DNA from: Glycomyces fuscus
GTDB lineage: Bacteria > Actinomycetota > Actinomycetes > Streptosporangiales > Streptosporangiaceae
DNA length: 64,000 nt
NCBI GenBank assembly: GCA_002529455.1
Contig: NYMS01000006.1
Location: forward strand, 496,001 to 560,000
Reading direction: 5' to 3'
Shown: positions 52,901-61,528 of the stretch, piece by piece
Layout: each line of letters begins with the position of its first letter
Position numbering within the stretch: the first letter of the stretch is position 1
Made by a program: the position numbers and the translations under genes
Notes under the pieces: model-generated
Database searches by the model: none
The model's input: the letters and a program-made list of their open reading frames with translations, nothing else
Told to the model about the DNA's origin: nothing

Positions 52901-54211
52901 CGCGCCGAGGACTCCGCCGCCACGGGCCTGCTCACGGACACGGCGGCCCGCGGCACCGGGCACGGCGGTGCGACCGCGCACTCCGGGCCCGGGGGGACGG
53001 GAGGCCCGGGAGCGCCCGGCGGCACACCCGACGACCGTGTGGCGGGAGGCGGCGGAACACCCGGCGGCACGCGGGCGGAGCACGGAAGACCCGAGCCCAC
53101 CGAGGCGGCGGGGGACCGTGTGGCGGCAGCGGCCACCGGAGACCCCGGAGACCCCAGAGGCCCCGGAACAGCAACGATCACCGGAGCAGCGTCCGGGAAC
53201 CCCGAGGCGGTGGCGACCAGCCGGGCGCCCGGGAACCCCAAGGCGGCAGTGACCAGGGCCCCCGGAACAACAGCGTCCACCCGAGCGCCCGGAGCGGCAG
53301 CGACCGGAGCACCGCCTTGGCACCGTGAAACGGCCGCGACCACCGGAGCGGCGTCCGGGAGTCCCGGGGCGGCGGGGGCCGGAGCGCCCGGGGCAGCGCC
53401 CTGGAACCGCGGGGCGGCCGCCCCGGCGGTGCCCGGGAACCGCATGACCGCGGCCGAGGAACAGGGCGCGCACCAGGCACGGACCCCCCAGGAGGAGCGG
53501 GAGCGGGTGGCGTTCACGCTGGAGTCGGGCACCAGCCACGTCCTGGCGGTGACGGTGGCCGGCGACCAGGCGGTCGTGGGCGTCTCCGTGCGGGTGACCG
53601 CGGCCCCGCCCGTGGAGGGGCTGCGCGCGGAGCGGTTCGACACCTCGGTCCGGCTGGGGTGGACCTGGCCCGAGGACGCCTGCGCGGCGATCATCTCCTG
53701 GCGGCCCGAGGAGCGCGGCACGGAGACCTGGACCGGTGGCGAACTGCGCTGCACCCGCCGCCAGTACGCGTCCGACGGGGGCTTCGAGACGCTGATGGGC
53801 CCCGAGTCGGTGCGGGTGGACGTGCGCGCCGTCGTCCCCTTCGAGGGCGGGGAGGCGGTGAGCTCCGCCGCGAGCGTCACCGTGCCCGGCCGGGCGGTGC
53901 TCGACTACCGCGTGGAGCCGGCGGGCCTGCTGCGCCGGGACCGGGTGGTGCACCTGGTCGCGGAGGAGGACTGCACCATGCCCGAGGTGGTCGTGGTGTA
54001 CGCCGACGGCCCGGTCCAGCCGCACTCCGCCGAGCAGGGGACGGTGCTGGCGGTCCTGCCCGCCCAGTACCTGTCGGCGGGCGAGTGGGTCTCGGTGCGC
54101 GTGCGTCCTCCGCGGGGCACGGGACAGGGCTGGCTGATGTGCTTCCCGGCGGACGACGACGGGCGGGGGGTGCGGCTGCGCCAGCCCCCGGTGAAGGAGT
54201 TGAGGTGCTGA
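49967..54211 (+). CDS. Large Fn3-domain protein with internal repeats (GTPase operon, gene 1)
   Basis: 1,414 residues. Residues 1-385 are helical (start MPWDAQERTRYEDEVLVAARAHGLPADLF), reminiscent of a chaperone-linked module but unassigned. About 390-620 holds two or more Fn3-like domains (SGSVTYRVTRRTGRDGS; VEYHYRVRAVYV). About 650-1150 is disordered with four copies of EGVRVLGPGER-type repeats and Ala/Gly/Thr/Pro runs. The end (1180-1414) has further Fn3-like strands. No catalytic residues are seen; a scaffold or effector is likely. The stop overlaps the GTPase start by 7 bp. ATG 49967 follows GAGGGGAG. Confidence 0.75.
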   Translation: MPWDAQERTRYEDEVLVAARAHGLPADLFARYGVGPRLERRLCTDPAAFTEHVNEVCAYWRALQSRRRSLKEVLADLVAEHERLEGEGALTYAHFQEVRAETARRALAAWTGIAEGLTTTLLDRDTLRSMIAPVGVAETEAERVLLDHGVRVVERLPELADDPPVHTLNTLREHLRARGVPFSPMEVFGEQRLAEGFTVLDGFRLHDGTVLDKAALDEAVQRVRLEPETEGRTAAENVLEILRAEGDQADALVLWEIVGDLRERPESLTEAGLVRHWIRRGLAEEEALLLAAAVRRPAPDADASARAERDVCDLLVDDRLRQAQEADEDLPEDHDLHERLRARMHQVEELTARAERALRAGDREEAARALAAAADAAADDEALTARLDEVEPLPPRGVEARVDGRNVVVSWQPCPGPSGSVTYRVTRRTGRDGSARETLVGELPGHEITDTSAPVGAEARYAVVAVRGGGRGVSEEASTAPVMIAPEVSSLRVRAGERSVSGSWQAPAEAVRVEVLRGVGAPPRGAGDGVRVETDGSGFCDTDVEMDVEYHYRVRAVYVTSNGHARGSAGLVRRASPGPCPSAVRDLSVVPDGGADFRASWTRPSRGKVVLRVGEEPPEWPLGTVVGPDDLESYGREVAQTPLADDEGSPEDRGAGRRSGTGSRPGAGRASGPPPVSAAGHADPSRAGAPGEEREGVRVLGPGERTTGQVRGGASGGAHGPHAPRTGAVVPGEAGARPREDAFHDTGRARTAPSEQGGHGEVEGIRVLGPGERSPAEIRDAAPGADVRGTAFADEEEGEGVRILAPGEGPSGRTRTGPGPDARAPHTACAGSAEPGGAEGDRAPDPAEGSGSRTRSVGKHARLSPAAESPAPAADGEEGVLGAPARTGAEAPDERNRAVDARAVPPADGADLPRVVLPSPPAGGEGEGARVLSSVGQTGAGVADGEVRTANPPTRRTAGGDGPGGGPVVPAQGVALHDRAEDSAATGLLTDTAARGTGHGGATAHSGPGGTGGPGAPGGTPDDRVAGGGGTPGGTRAEHGRPEPTEAAGDRVAAAATGDPGDPRGPGTATITGAASGNPEAVATSRAPGNPKAAVTRAPGTTASTRAPGAAATGAPPWHRETAATTGAASGSPGAAGAGAPGAAPWNRGAAAPAVPGNRMTAAEEQGAHQARTPQEERERVAFTLESGTSHVLAVTVAGDQAVVGVSVRVTAAPPVEGLRAERFDTSVRLGWTWPEDACAAIISWRPEERGTETWTGGELRCTRRQYASDGGFETLMGPESVRVDVRAVVPFEGGEAVSSAASVTVPGRAVLDYRVEPAGLLRRDRVVHLVAEEDCTMPEVVVVYADGPVQPHSAEQGTVLAVLPAQYLSAGEWVSVRVRPPRGTGQGWLMCFPADDDGRGVRLRQPPVKELRC

Positions 54212-55425
54212 GGAACCTGGACGCCGTGCGCTCGCTGATCCCCGTGGACGGCCGCCTCCTGGTGTGCCCCTACTGCTACTCGCGGTTCGCCGAGCGCCGC
54301 ATCCGCTTCCGGTGCACCGGGCGGCCGGGGCCGGACGGGCGGGTGTGCGCGCCGGTGGAGGACGCCGCGATCCGCGCCCAGCTGGGGCGGCGCGAACGGC
54401 TGCCTCCGGTCTTCGAGGCCGACGGGCGCAGTGCCCGGGCGGTGTGCCCGGAGTGCGCGTCGACCACCGGCAGGCAGGTGTGCGCCACCTGCCACGCCCA
54501 GCTCCCCGTGAACTTCGGGCGGATCCGCAGCCGGATGATCGCCCTGGTCGGGGCGCGCGACGCCGGCAAGACGGTGTTCATGACGGTGCTCATCCACGAG
54601 CTGATGAACCGCGTGGGCGCCCGCTTCAACGCGTCGGTGGGCGGTTCGGACGACCAGACCCGGCACCGGTTCCACGCCGACTACGAGACCCCGCTGTACG
54701 AGGAGGCGCGGCTGCTCGGCGCCACCCGGCGCACCGGGGTCACCCGCGAACCGCTGGTGTTCCGGTTCACCACCCAGCGCAGGGGGCTGGGCGGCAGGCG
54801 ACCGCAGCACACGCTGCTGTCGTTCTTCGACACCGCCGGGGAGGACCTGACCTCCGGGGCGAGCGTGGAGGCGAACCTGCGCTACCTCAACAGCGCCGAC
54901 GGGATCATCCTCCTGCTGGACCCGCTCCGGATGGAGGGCACCCGGCAGCTGGTCCCGGCCGGTAGGCGCCCACCCGCGCCGGACAGGACGGAGAGCCGGC
55001 CCCTGGACATGCTGGGACGCGTCACCGACCTGCTGATGAGCCGCCCCGGAGCCGCCAACAGGCTGATCCAGGTGCCCATGGCGGTGTGCCTGACCAAGAT
55101 CGACGCGCTGCACGGGGAACTGGACGAGGGGTCGCCGCTGCACCGGCCGCAGCCCAACGCCCCGTTCTTCGACGAGTCCGACAGCCAGGACGTGCACGCC
55201 CAGATCCAGCAGCTGCTGCACCGGTGGGACGGCGGCGGCGTGGACGGCCACGTGAGCAACCACTACCGCAACGCCCGCTACTTCGGGGTGTCGGCCCTGG
55301 GCGGCGTCCCCGACGAGGGCAACCGGGTGCGCGGCGGGGTCCGCCCCTACCGGGTCGCCGACCCGTTCCTGTGGATGCTCAGCGAGTTCGGGGTCATCCC
55401 CTCGCGCGAGGCGTCCTGGTCCTGA
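54205..55425 (+). CDS. Zinc-ribbon GTPase/ATPase (GTPase operon, gene 2)
   Basis: 406 residues. Two zinc ribbons precede the P-loop: CPYC...C and CPECASTTGRQVCATC. The GTPase-like core has GARDAGKT (about residues 114-121), DTAGED (G3) and TKID (G4-like). GTG 54205 has GGAG nine bases upstream and overlaps the previous stop. It is a TRAFAC-type switch likely controlled by the GAP1 protein encoded next. From memory, similar GTPase/GAP1 pairs are predicted conflict or signalling systems. Confidence 0.82.
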   Translation: MLRNLDAVRSLIPVDGRLLVCPYCYSRFAERRIRFRCTGRPGPDGRVCAPVEDAAIRAQLGRRERLPPVFEADGRSARAVCPECASTTGRQVCATCHAQLPVNFGRIRSRMIALVGARDAGKTVFMTVLIHELMNRVGARFNASVGGSDDQTRHRFHADYETPLYEEARLLGATRRTGVTREPLVFRFTTQRRGLGGRRPQHTLLSFFDTAGEDLTSGASVEANLRYLNSADGIILLLDPLRMEGTRQLVPAGRRPPAPDRTESRPLDMLGRVTDLLMSRPGAANRLIQVPMAVCLTKIDALHGELDEGSPLHRPQPNAPFFDESDSQDVHAQIQQLLHRWDGGGVDGHVSNHYRNARYFGVSALGGVPDEGNRVRGGVRPYRVADPFLWMLSEFGVIPSREASWS

Positions 55426-55522
55426 CCCCGGCCCGGCGGGTCCGCCGGGCCGGGTCGCCGGACCCTCCACACCACCACCCAGAACAGACCCCCCGCGACG
55501 ACCAGACCGAAGGGGCGCGCCG

Positions 55523-58366
55523 ATGGGCTTCGCGCAGCTGTACTACACCTCGTGCGAGCACGGCCTGTCCGGCTACGCGGGGTACCAGTTCAACGCGGCG
55601 ACGCCCGGGGTGGACCCCCGGGTGCTCAGGGAGGTCGAGCGGTTCACCGTGTACGAGCCGCCCCGGTCCTGCGAGCGCGTCGACGAGCACCCGGTCAACC
55701 TGTGCTACTCCCCCGACGTGGGCGGGGCGCCGGTGCTGAGCCGCGTGGTCTCCAGCGGCGACGACCCGTCCGGGCGGCCGGGCAACTACTTCGCGCACAG
55801 CCTGGTGGCCGTCGGCCCCGAGGGCTCCGGTCCGCTGCCCGCCGAGCTGTGGGAGGCCGACTTCTGGGCGGAGGAGCCGGTCGGCGACCCCGGCCTGTCC
55901 GAACTGCCGGAGCTGTCCGGGCTGGAGGTCGGCCCCGGCCCGCTGGACCGCCGCCGCACCGACGCGTGGGTGCGAAGCCGTCCGGCGGAGGTGGTGACGC
56001 GGCTGCTGCTCGCCGCCGACGACGCCGTGGACGACTCCCGCCCGCTGGTGCTGGTGGCCGACAGCGCGTCCGTGGCGCACTGGGTGGCGGCCCTGAGCCA
56101 CCTGTTGCCGCCCCGGCGGGCGCGACTGCTGTCGTTCGCGACCTACTGCGGCAACCCCGACGAGGCGCTCGTGCAGGTCGTCGGTGTTCCGCCCGGCTCC
56201 GACACCGCGCTGTGGCGGAACAGGTTCACGGTGTACGACCCGGAGGAGGACCCGCCGGACGTGCTCCCCGCACCCGACCCCCGCGCGCGGGCCGTCGCCG
56301 ACCGGCTGGTCCGGCTGGGCACGCGTCGGGCGGCGGTGCTGTGGCGCCGGGCGCGGCCGTACGCCTCGGGTCGCGAGGGCGCCCTGGCGGACTGGCTCCC
56401 GGTGCTGGCGGCGGCGTCCCTGCTGGACGAGGACGCGCCCGCGCGCGAGGATCTGCGGGAGGTGCGCGAGTGGCTGTCGGAGGCGGTGGAGTGGCTCGCC
56501 CCCGAGGACGCGGCCGCGCTGGTCCACCGGATCCTGGACGCCGACGCCGAGGCGTCGGGGGAGGCACGTGCCGGGGCGGGGCTCCGCGGCCGGAGGCCGG
56601 TCAGGAACCTGGTGGGAGCGGTGGAGGCGGGATCCGGCCGGACCGCGTACGCGACTCCGCACAGCCAGGGCGGCGACGTGCTGGACCGGGTGCTGGGCGA
56701 AGGTGCGGGCGGGCCGTCCGGCGCGGGGGTGCGCGCAGCGGCCGCCGCGTTCGGCGGTGCGGCCGGGCCCTCCGGCGGAGGGCCCCGCGCAGCGGTCACG
56801 GCGCTGGACACCGCACCCGGCGCCGGTTCGGACGGGCCCTGCGGAGGAGGGCCGGACGGGGCGTCCGGGGGTGGCCGCGGCGGAGTGCCCGGAGGCCGCC
56901 GGGGCGGAACGGCCGGAGGGGGGCGGGGCGGCCCGCCCTCCGCCACCGGCCTGCTCGCGGAGCCGCCGTCAGGAGTCCTGGACCCGGCCGACCTGGCGGA
57001 GTTGCAGCGGGTGGCGCACCGGCTGGGCGGCGCGGCCGGGACCACCGAGCGGCTCGAACGCGTGATGGTGCGCCGCTCCCTGGACGACATCGCCGCGGGC
57101 GGCGGTGCTCCCGCGGTGGCGCCGATGCGGACGGAGTCGGTGCGCGAGGTCGCGCGGGACCGGGTCGCCGCCCTGCTGGACGGCGAGTGCGGCGAGCTCG
57201 CCCCCGACCGGGCCGTGGTGCTGCTGCGCTGGGCCCGTGCGAGCGGTCTGCTACCGCCCGAGGAGAGCCTGGAGCGGTACGGCGGCGGGGTGCTCGCGCC
57301 GCTGCTGGCCGCCTCGCACCCGCCCGCGCCGGAGGCGCGCGCCCTGGTCGCCGCCCACCCCGGGGTACGCCGGGGCGCGGCCTCGCACCTGGCCGCGCTG
57401 CCCCGCGAGCGGTTGTCCGCCCTCGCGGCCGGGCCCGTGGGCGCACTGTTCGCCGACGACCGCGACGGGTCCAGCGCCCTGCTCCGCGAGCTGCGGCTGC
57501 TGGCCACCGACAACCGGAGCGATCCGCCGGGGCTGCTGTCGTACCTGGTGTCCGTGCGCCGGGAGGGCCGGGCGGCCGGTGCCGCCGGCCTCGCCGCACA
57601 CGACGTGGACGAGGACCTGCTCACCGACGTGTGGGGACCCGGGCACGGACCGCGGGCCGCCCTGCTGGCCCTGCGCGTGCTGCGGCCCGGGGTCCTGGTC
57701 GCGCCAGGGGTGGGCGGCTGGGTGGCCGAGGCGATGACGGCACCGCCCGAGGCGGGCCAGGAGCGGACCTGGCGGGAGCTGGTGGACGAGGTGTCCCGGC
57801 ACTGGCTGCGCGCCCGGCTTCCCGAGTCCGGCCGGCGGGTCGTGGTGGAGTGGTCGGAGGTGCGCCCGTCCCTGGTCGCGCTGCGCGCGGCCGGTGGGGA
57901 ACGGGCGCACGAGCGGCTCGCCGCCGTGTACGCGGCCGTCCGGGGAACCCATCCGGCGGTGGAGGAGGTGGCCTGGCGGCTGGTGGTGCGCGTGTTGCTG
58001 GGGTGCTGCCAGTGCTCACTGCTGGCCGAGGCCCTGCGGGACTGCCCGGCGGAGGTGTTCGAGGCCTACCGCGAGGCGGTGGCGGCCCGGCTGGCCGACG
58101 ACCGCCCGGACACGGCGACGGCCGCCCTGGTGTACCTGGCGACGAGGCACCGGATCCTGGCCGGGCACGGGCGGGCCGGGCGCCTGGACGCGTCGGTGCT
58201 CGCCCCCGCCGTGGGCGGGTGGCGGCGGCGCCACCTGGCGAGGATGCGCAGACAGCTGCCGCGCGAGTCGGCGGCCGGTTTCGACGAGTGGGCGCAGCGC
58301 TCGCGCGAGCCCCGCAGGCGCCGGTTCCTCGGGCTGGGCCCCCGGACGGATGAGCGGCGCTCATGA
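55523..58366 (+). CDS. GAP1-N2 GTPase-associated protein
   Basis: 947 residues. The N-terminus carries the characteristic GAP1-N2 signature (MGFAQLYYTSCEHGLSGYAG, then GYQFNAATPG; later GNYFAHSLV). The middle (about 250-330, then 500-900) is helical. A Gly/Ala-rich linker at about 385-480 is low complexity. GAP1 proteins are thought to regulate the neighbouring GTPase. ATG 55523; the stop overlaps the next start (ATGA). Confidence 0.85.
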   Translation: MGFAQLYYTSCEHGLSGYAGYQFNAATPGVDPRVLREVERFTVYEPPRSCERVDEHPVNLCYSPDVGGAPVLSRVVSSGDDPSGRPGNYFAHSLVAVGPEGSGPLPAELWEADFWAEEPVGDPGLSELPELSGLEVGPGPLDRRRTDAWVRSRPAEVVTRLLLAADDAVDDSRPLVLVADSASVAHWVAALSHLLPPRRARLLSFATYCGNPDEALVQVVGVPPGSDTALWRNRFTVYDPEEDPPDVLPAPDPRARAVADRLVRLGTRRAAVLWRRARPYASGREGALADWLPVLAAASLLDEDAPAREDLREVREWLSEAVEWLAPEDAAALVHRILDADAEASGEARAGAGLRGRRPVRNLVGAVEAGSGRTAYATPHSQGGDVLDRVLGEGAGGPSGAGVRAAAAAFGGAAGPSGGGPRAAVTALDTAPGAGSDGPCGGGPDGASGGGRGGVPGGRRGGTAGGGRGGPPSATGLLAEPPSGVLDPADLAELQRVAHRLGGAAGTTERLERVMVRRSLDDIAAGGGAPAVAPMRTESVREVARDRVAALLDGECGELAPDRAVVLLRWARASGLLPPEESLERYGGGVLAPLLAASHPPAPEARALVAAHPGVRRGAASHLAALPRERLSALAAGPVGALFADDRDGSSALLRELRLLATDNRSDPPGLLSYLVSVRREGRAAGAAGLAAHDVDEDLLTDVWGPGHGPRAALLALRVLRPGVLVAPGVGGWVAEAMTAPPEAGQERTWRELVDEVSRHWLRARLPESGRRVVVEWSEVRPSLVALRAAGGERAHERLAAVYAAVRGTHPAVEEVAWRLVVRVLLGCCQCSLLAEALRDCPAEVFEAYREAVAARLADDRPDTATAALVYLATRHRILAGHGRAGRLDASVLAPAVGGWRRRHLARMRRQLPRESAAGFDEWAQRSREPRRRRFLGLGPRTDERRS

Positions 58367-60153
58367 GGGGGGCAGCGTCCACGGGCCGGGCCGTGGCCTC
58401 GGGGCGGGCCGCGGTCACGGGGAGGGCCGCGCCGTCGCGGCGCGACGACGGCGGCGCGCAGATCGGTGCGGCGCTCCTGGTCGCCGTCGTCGCGGCCCTC
58501 GGCCTGGTGGTCGTCTACCTGCTGCGGTGGTGGCTGCTCGCGGGTCTGGTGAGCGCCGTGGTGATCGGGGGCGGAACCGCCCTCCTGGCCGGGTGGTGCG
58601 TGCTGGTGGCCGCGTACCTGCGCCGCGTGCGCGAGGTGATGTGGGCGGGCGGCCACCCGGACGAGCCGCTGCCGGGCACCCGGGAGGACCCCGCGCACCG
58701 CGCCTACCACGGTGGTCCCGCCTGGTGGGACCTGCGCGTGGTGGTGGGGCGCAGCTGGGGCTTCGCGGCTCCGTGGAGCGTGTTCCTGTTTCCGCAGTTC
58801 CTGGTCCACGCCCTGGTGGTGGGCGCCTACCTGGCCGCGGCGTGGGCCGCCGTCGGCGCGCTGCGGCTGGCGGACTCGGGGCTGCTGCTGGTGCGCCGGA
58901 TCCGCATGGTGTGCCCGGGGTGCTTCCTGCGGCTGGGCTACCCGGCGTACCTGTGCGCGCGCTGCGGTCGGCGGCACGGCGCCATCCGCCCGGGCGGGCG
59001 GGGGCTGTGGCGCCGGGAGTGCCTGTGCGGCGCGCGGCTGCCCACGCTGCTCCTGCTGGGCTCGGCCGACCTGGAGGCGCGGTGCCCGCACTGCGACCGT
59101 GCGCTGGAGCACCGTCCGGGTGAGGCCAGGGAGTTCCTGCTTCCGCTGTTCGGAGGGACGGGCGCGGGCAAGACGCGGCTGGTGACCGGGATGCACCTGG
59201 CGCTGGCGCAGGCCGCGCGCCGGGTACCGGAGGCGTACGTGGAACCGGTGGGCGGGGAGACGGTGCGGCGGCTGCGGGACTGCGAGCGGATGCTCGCGGC
59301 CGGGTCCCGGACCGCGCCCACTCCCCCGGGCCGCGAGGTGCGGGGGTTGACCGTGCGGGTGGGCGCGGGCCGCAGGACCCTGCTCATGCAGCTGTTCGAC
59401 GCGGCGGGCGAGCGGTTCAACCGGTCGGCGACCGCCGAGGAGCTGGCCTACCTGGGCCGGGCGACGACGTTCGTGCTGGTGGTGGACCCGCTGGGGATCG
59501 AGTCGGTGTGGCGTTCGCTGACCCCGCGGGAGAGGGACCGGCTGGCCGGGGACCGGTCGCACACCCGCGACCCGGAGCTGGCCTACGGAGCGGTGCGCGA
59601 CGAGATCCGGCGGCAGTACCGGATGCTGGCACGGCGCCGGGGCGGCCGGGGCTTGCGCCAGGCCCGCCTGGCGGTGGTGGTCACGCGCGGCGACCTGGTG
59701 CGGGACACGGCCGTCGCGCCCGGGGAGTCCGACACGCGCGCGTGGGCGGAGCGGACCCTGGGGCTGGGGAACCTGCTGCGGGACGCCGAGGCCGACTTCG
59801 GGGAGGCGCGGGTGTTCCTGACCTCGGCCGTCACCGACGGCGAGGGGCGGACCGACCCCAGCCTGGGCGCCCTGCTGCGGTGGACGCTGGCGGGGGAGCA
59901 CGGCGCGTTCACCGCGATGCTCGCCGAGCCCTCGGAGGCGTTCGGGACGGTGCGGGCCCGGGAGGAGCACGGGTCACCGGGTACGACGGGTGCACCGGAG
60001 GTGGCGGAGGTAGCGCAGACGGCGGGGTCGTCGAGGGCGGCGGGGGATCCCGGGACACCGGAGGAACCCCTGGCCCCGGTCTACGGCCCCCGGCACGCGC
60101 GGCCGGGACGGACGGAACCGGAACACCCCGAGTACGCGGAGGAGACCCGATGA
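58363..60153 (+). CDS. Membrane-attached zinc-ribbon GTPase (GTPase operon, gene 4)
   Basis: 596 residues. Hydrophobic helices at about 34-54, 58-86 and 135-170; zinc ribbons CPGC...CARC and CLCG...CPHC (about 187-250); P-loop GGTGAGKTRL (about 264-273), DAAGE (G3) and VTRGD (G4-like). This places a second GTPase at the membrane with its nucleotide domain in the cytoplasm. The 80-residue tail is disordered. It is coupled to the GAP1 gene and to the small gene downstream by ATGA overlaps. Confidence 0.82.
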   Translation: MRGAASTGRAVASGRAAVTGRAAPSRRDDGGAQIGAALLVAVVAALGLVVVYLLRWWLLAGLVSAVVIGGGTALLAGWCVLVAAYLRRVREVMWAGGHPDEPLPGTREDPAHRAYHGGPAWWDLRVVVGRSWGFAAPWSVFLFPQFLVHALVVGAYLAAAWAAVGALRLADSGLLLVRRIRMVCPGCFLRLGYPAYLCARCGRRHGAIRPGGRGLWRRECLCGARLPTLLLLGSADLEARCPHCDRALEHRPGEAREFLLPLFGGTGAGKTRLVTGMHLALAQAARRVPEAYVEPVGGETVRRLRDCERMLAAGSRTAPTPPGREVRGLTVRVGAGRRTLLMQLFDAAGERFNRSATAEELAYLGRATTFVLVVDPLGIESVWRSLTPRERDRLAGDRSHTRDPELAYGAVRDEIRRQYRMLARRRGGRGLRQARLAVVVTRGDLVRDTAVAPGESDTRAWAERTLGLGNLLRDAEADFGEARVFLTSAVTDGEGRTDPSLGALLRWTLAGEHGAFTAMLAEPSEAFGTVRAREEHGSPGTTGAPEVAEVAQTAGSSRAAGDPGTPEEPLAPVYGPRHARPGRTEPEHPEYAEETR

Positions 60154-60323
60154 CCTACCGGGGAGCCGGGCACAGGACCGCCCGCCGGACCGTGGCCGTG
60201 GTGACGTACGCGCTCGCGGGCGCGGTGACCGTCGCCCTGCTCGCGGCGGCGGTCTGGCTGGGGGCGGTCACCGTCCAGGGCGTGTGGGCCTACGCCCTGG
60301 CCCGCGTCACCGGCGGCCCCTGA
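60150..60323 (+). CDS. Small single-helix membrane protein (GTPase operon, gene 5)
   Basis: 57 residues. One hydrophobic helix (VVTYALAGAVTVALLAAAVWLGAV) after a basic N-terminus. Its ATG overlaps the GTPase stop, so it is the last operon member. It may regulate or anchor the GTPase complex, or act at the membrane. Confidence 0.65.
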   Translation: MTYRGAGHRTARRTVAVVTYALAGAVTVALLAAAVWLGAVTVQGVWAYALARVTGGP

Positions 60324-60509
60324 GTCCCCACCCGCAAAAGGGACGCTCCCGCCCATCCCGGCCGGGACCCCGGGGAAACGGCCGCCCGGCCCCAGGCGCT
60401 CGGGCCCGAGGTGCTCCCCGCACCCGCGCCTGTGGCACAGTGGCGCCCGTCGCGGCACCAGCCGCCGCACCACGCACCCGCGCCCTTCACGCACCCAGGG
60501 AGGAACACC

Positions 60510-60806
60510 ATGGCGGTCTTCGCCATCACCTACGTCTACGCCCCCGACAGCACCGCCGCGCGCGACGAGCACCGCCCGGCCCACCGCGAGTACCTGAACG
60601 GGCTCTCCGGGCAGGGCGTCAACCTGTGCTCGGGTCCCTTCGGCGCCGAGGACGCCCCCGGCGCCCTCCTCCTCTTCCGCGCCGGCTCCCGCGAGGAGGC
60701 CCTCGCCCTGACCGAGAAGGACCCCTTCCGGCTCCAGGGCCTGGTCTCCGAGGTGGGCGTCAGGGAGTGGCTCCCGGTACTGGGCCCGCTCGCCGAGCAC
60801 TTCTGA
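60510..60806 (+). CDS. YciI-family protein
   Basis: 98 residues. VFAITYVYAPDSTAARDEHRPAHREYL (the H/D pair of YCII), then GALLLFRAGSREEALAL and DPF near the end. A small ferredoxin-like enzyme of uncertain reaction. ATG 60510 has AGGGAGGA upstream. Confidence 0.9.
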   Translation: MAVFAITYVYAPDSTAARDEHRPAHREYLNGLSGQGVNLCSGPFGAEDAPGALLLFRAGSREEALALTEKDPFRLQGLVSEVGVREWLPVLGPLAEHF

Positions 60807-60841
60807 GCCCGCCGGAGGGCACGGTCCTCCGGGTACCGGTT

Positions 60842-60883
60842 GGCGCGAGCCGGGGCGGGATCCCTTCCGCCCCGGCTCGCGCC
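60842..60883. terminator. Perfect 17-bp hairpin between convergent genes
   Basis: GGCGCGAGCCGGGGCGG (60842-60858) pairs exactly with 60867-60883 across an 8-nt loop. It could terminate both yciI-like and VOC transcripts. Confidence 0.75.
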
Positions 60884-60965
60884 GTGCGGGGCGGCCTCCC
60901 CCACGCCTCCTCCCATGCGGCCGGGCCGACGCACCCTCCGGATCCACCCGGCCGCCCTCCCGGCG

Positions 60966-61385
60966 TCACTCCTCGGTGAGGCCGTTGTCCTTCATCCACT
61001 GCGGATCGGGGGCGACCATCTGGAGGATCTCGACGTAGAGGCCCTCCGGGCCCGAGACCTGGAATCGGCGCTGCCCCCAGGGCTCGCTGACCAGCGGCAT
61101 GATCACCTCCACCCCCGCCTCCCGCAGCCGTTTCTCCTCGGCGTCCACGTCCGGCACCAGGAAGGCGACCAGCGACTCCGCCCTCCCCGAGCGCAGGACC
61201 TCGTGCGTGGACGGATGGTCGCGCAGCACGAAGTCGATCGACAGCTTGGGGTGGTCCTCGTGCTGGGTGTTCAGGTACCAGCCGAGGTCGATGTTGATGT
61301 CGAAGCCGAAGTGCTCGGCGAACCACGCGGCGCTGGCGCGCGGGTCGTCGCAGAGCACGGCCAGGCCGACGAGGTCGATGTTCAC
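60966..61385 (-). CDS. VOC-family (glyoxalase-like) protein
   Basis: 139 residues. NIDLVGLAVLCDDPRASAAWFAEHFGF at the N-terminus and GPEGLYVEILQMV at the end show the VOC fold with its metal-ligand positions. The substrate is unknown. GTG 61385 has TTGGAGG upstream. It is divergent from the zinc-responsive operon and shares its promoter region. Confidence 0.88.
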   Translation of the reverse strand: MNIDLVGLAVLCDDPRASAAWFAEHFGFDINIDLGWYLNTQHEDHPKLSIDFVLRDHPSTHEVLRSGRAESLVAFLVPDVDAEEKRLREAGVEVIMPLVSEPWGQRRFQVSGPEGLYVEILQMVAPDPQWMKDNGLTEE

Positions 61386-61485
61386 GGTGCCTCCAAGGGG
61401 ATCGCCTCCAACCACTTCAAGCAAAGTACTACGAACATCGTGATCATGGCAAGCGGCTTTTCCTCGGGTACCGTGCGCGTGCTAT

Positions 61486-61502
61486 ACGATAATGATTATC
61501 GT
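61486..61502. promoter_or_regulatory. Zur-type operator
   Basis: ACGATAAT-G-ATTATCGT is a perfect 8-1-8 palindrome containing the AATGATTAT core typical of Fur/Zur boxes. It lies 27 bp before the COG0523-like gene that heads the zinc-free ribosomal protein genes. Zur with zinc would repress the operon; under zinc starvation it is released. Confidence 0.88.
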
Positions 61503-61528
61503 TTTCTTAGTAAGGAGGGTCTCCCCCG

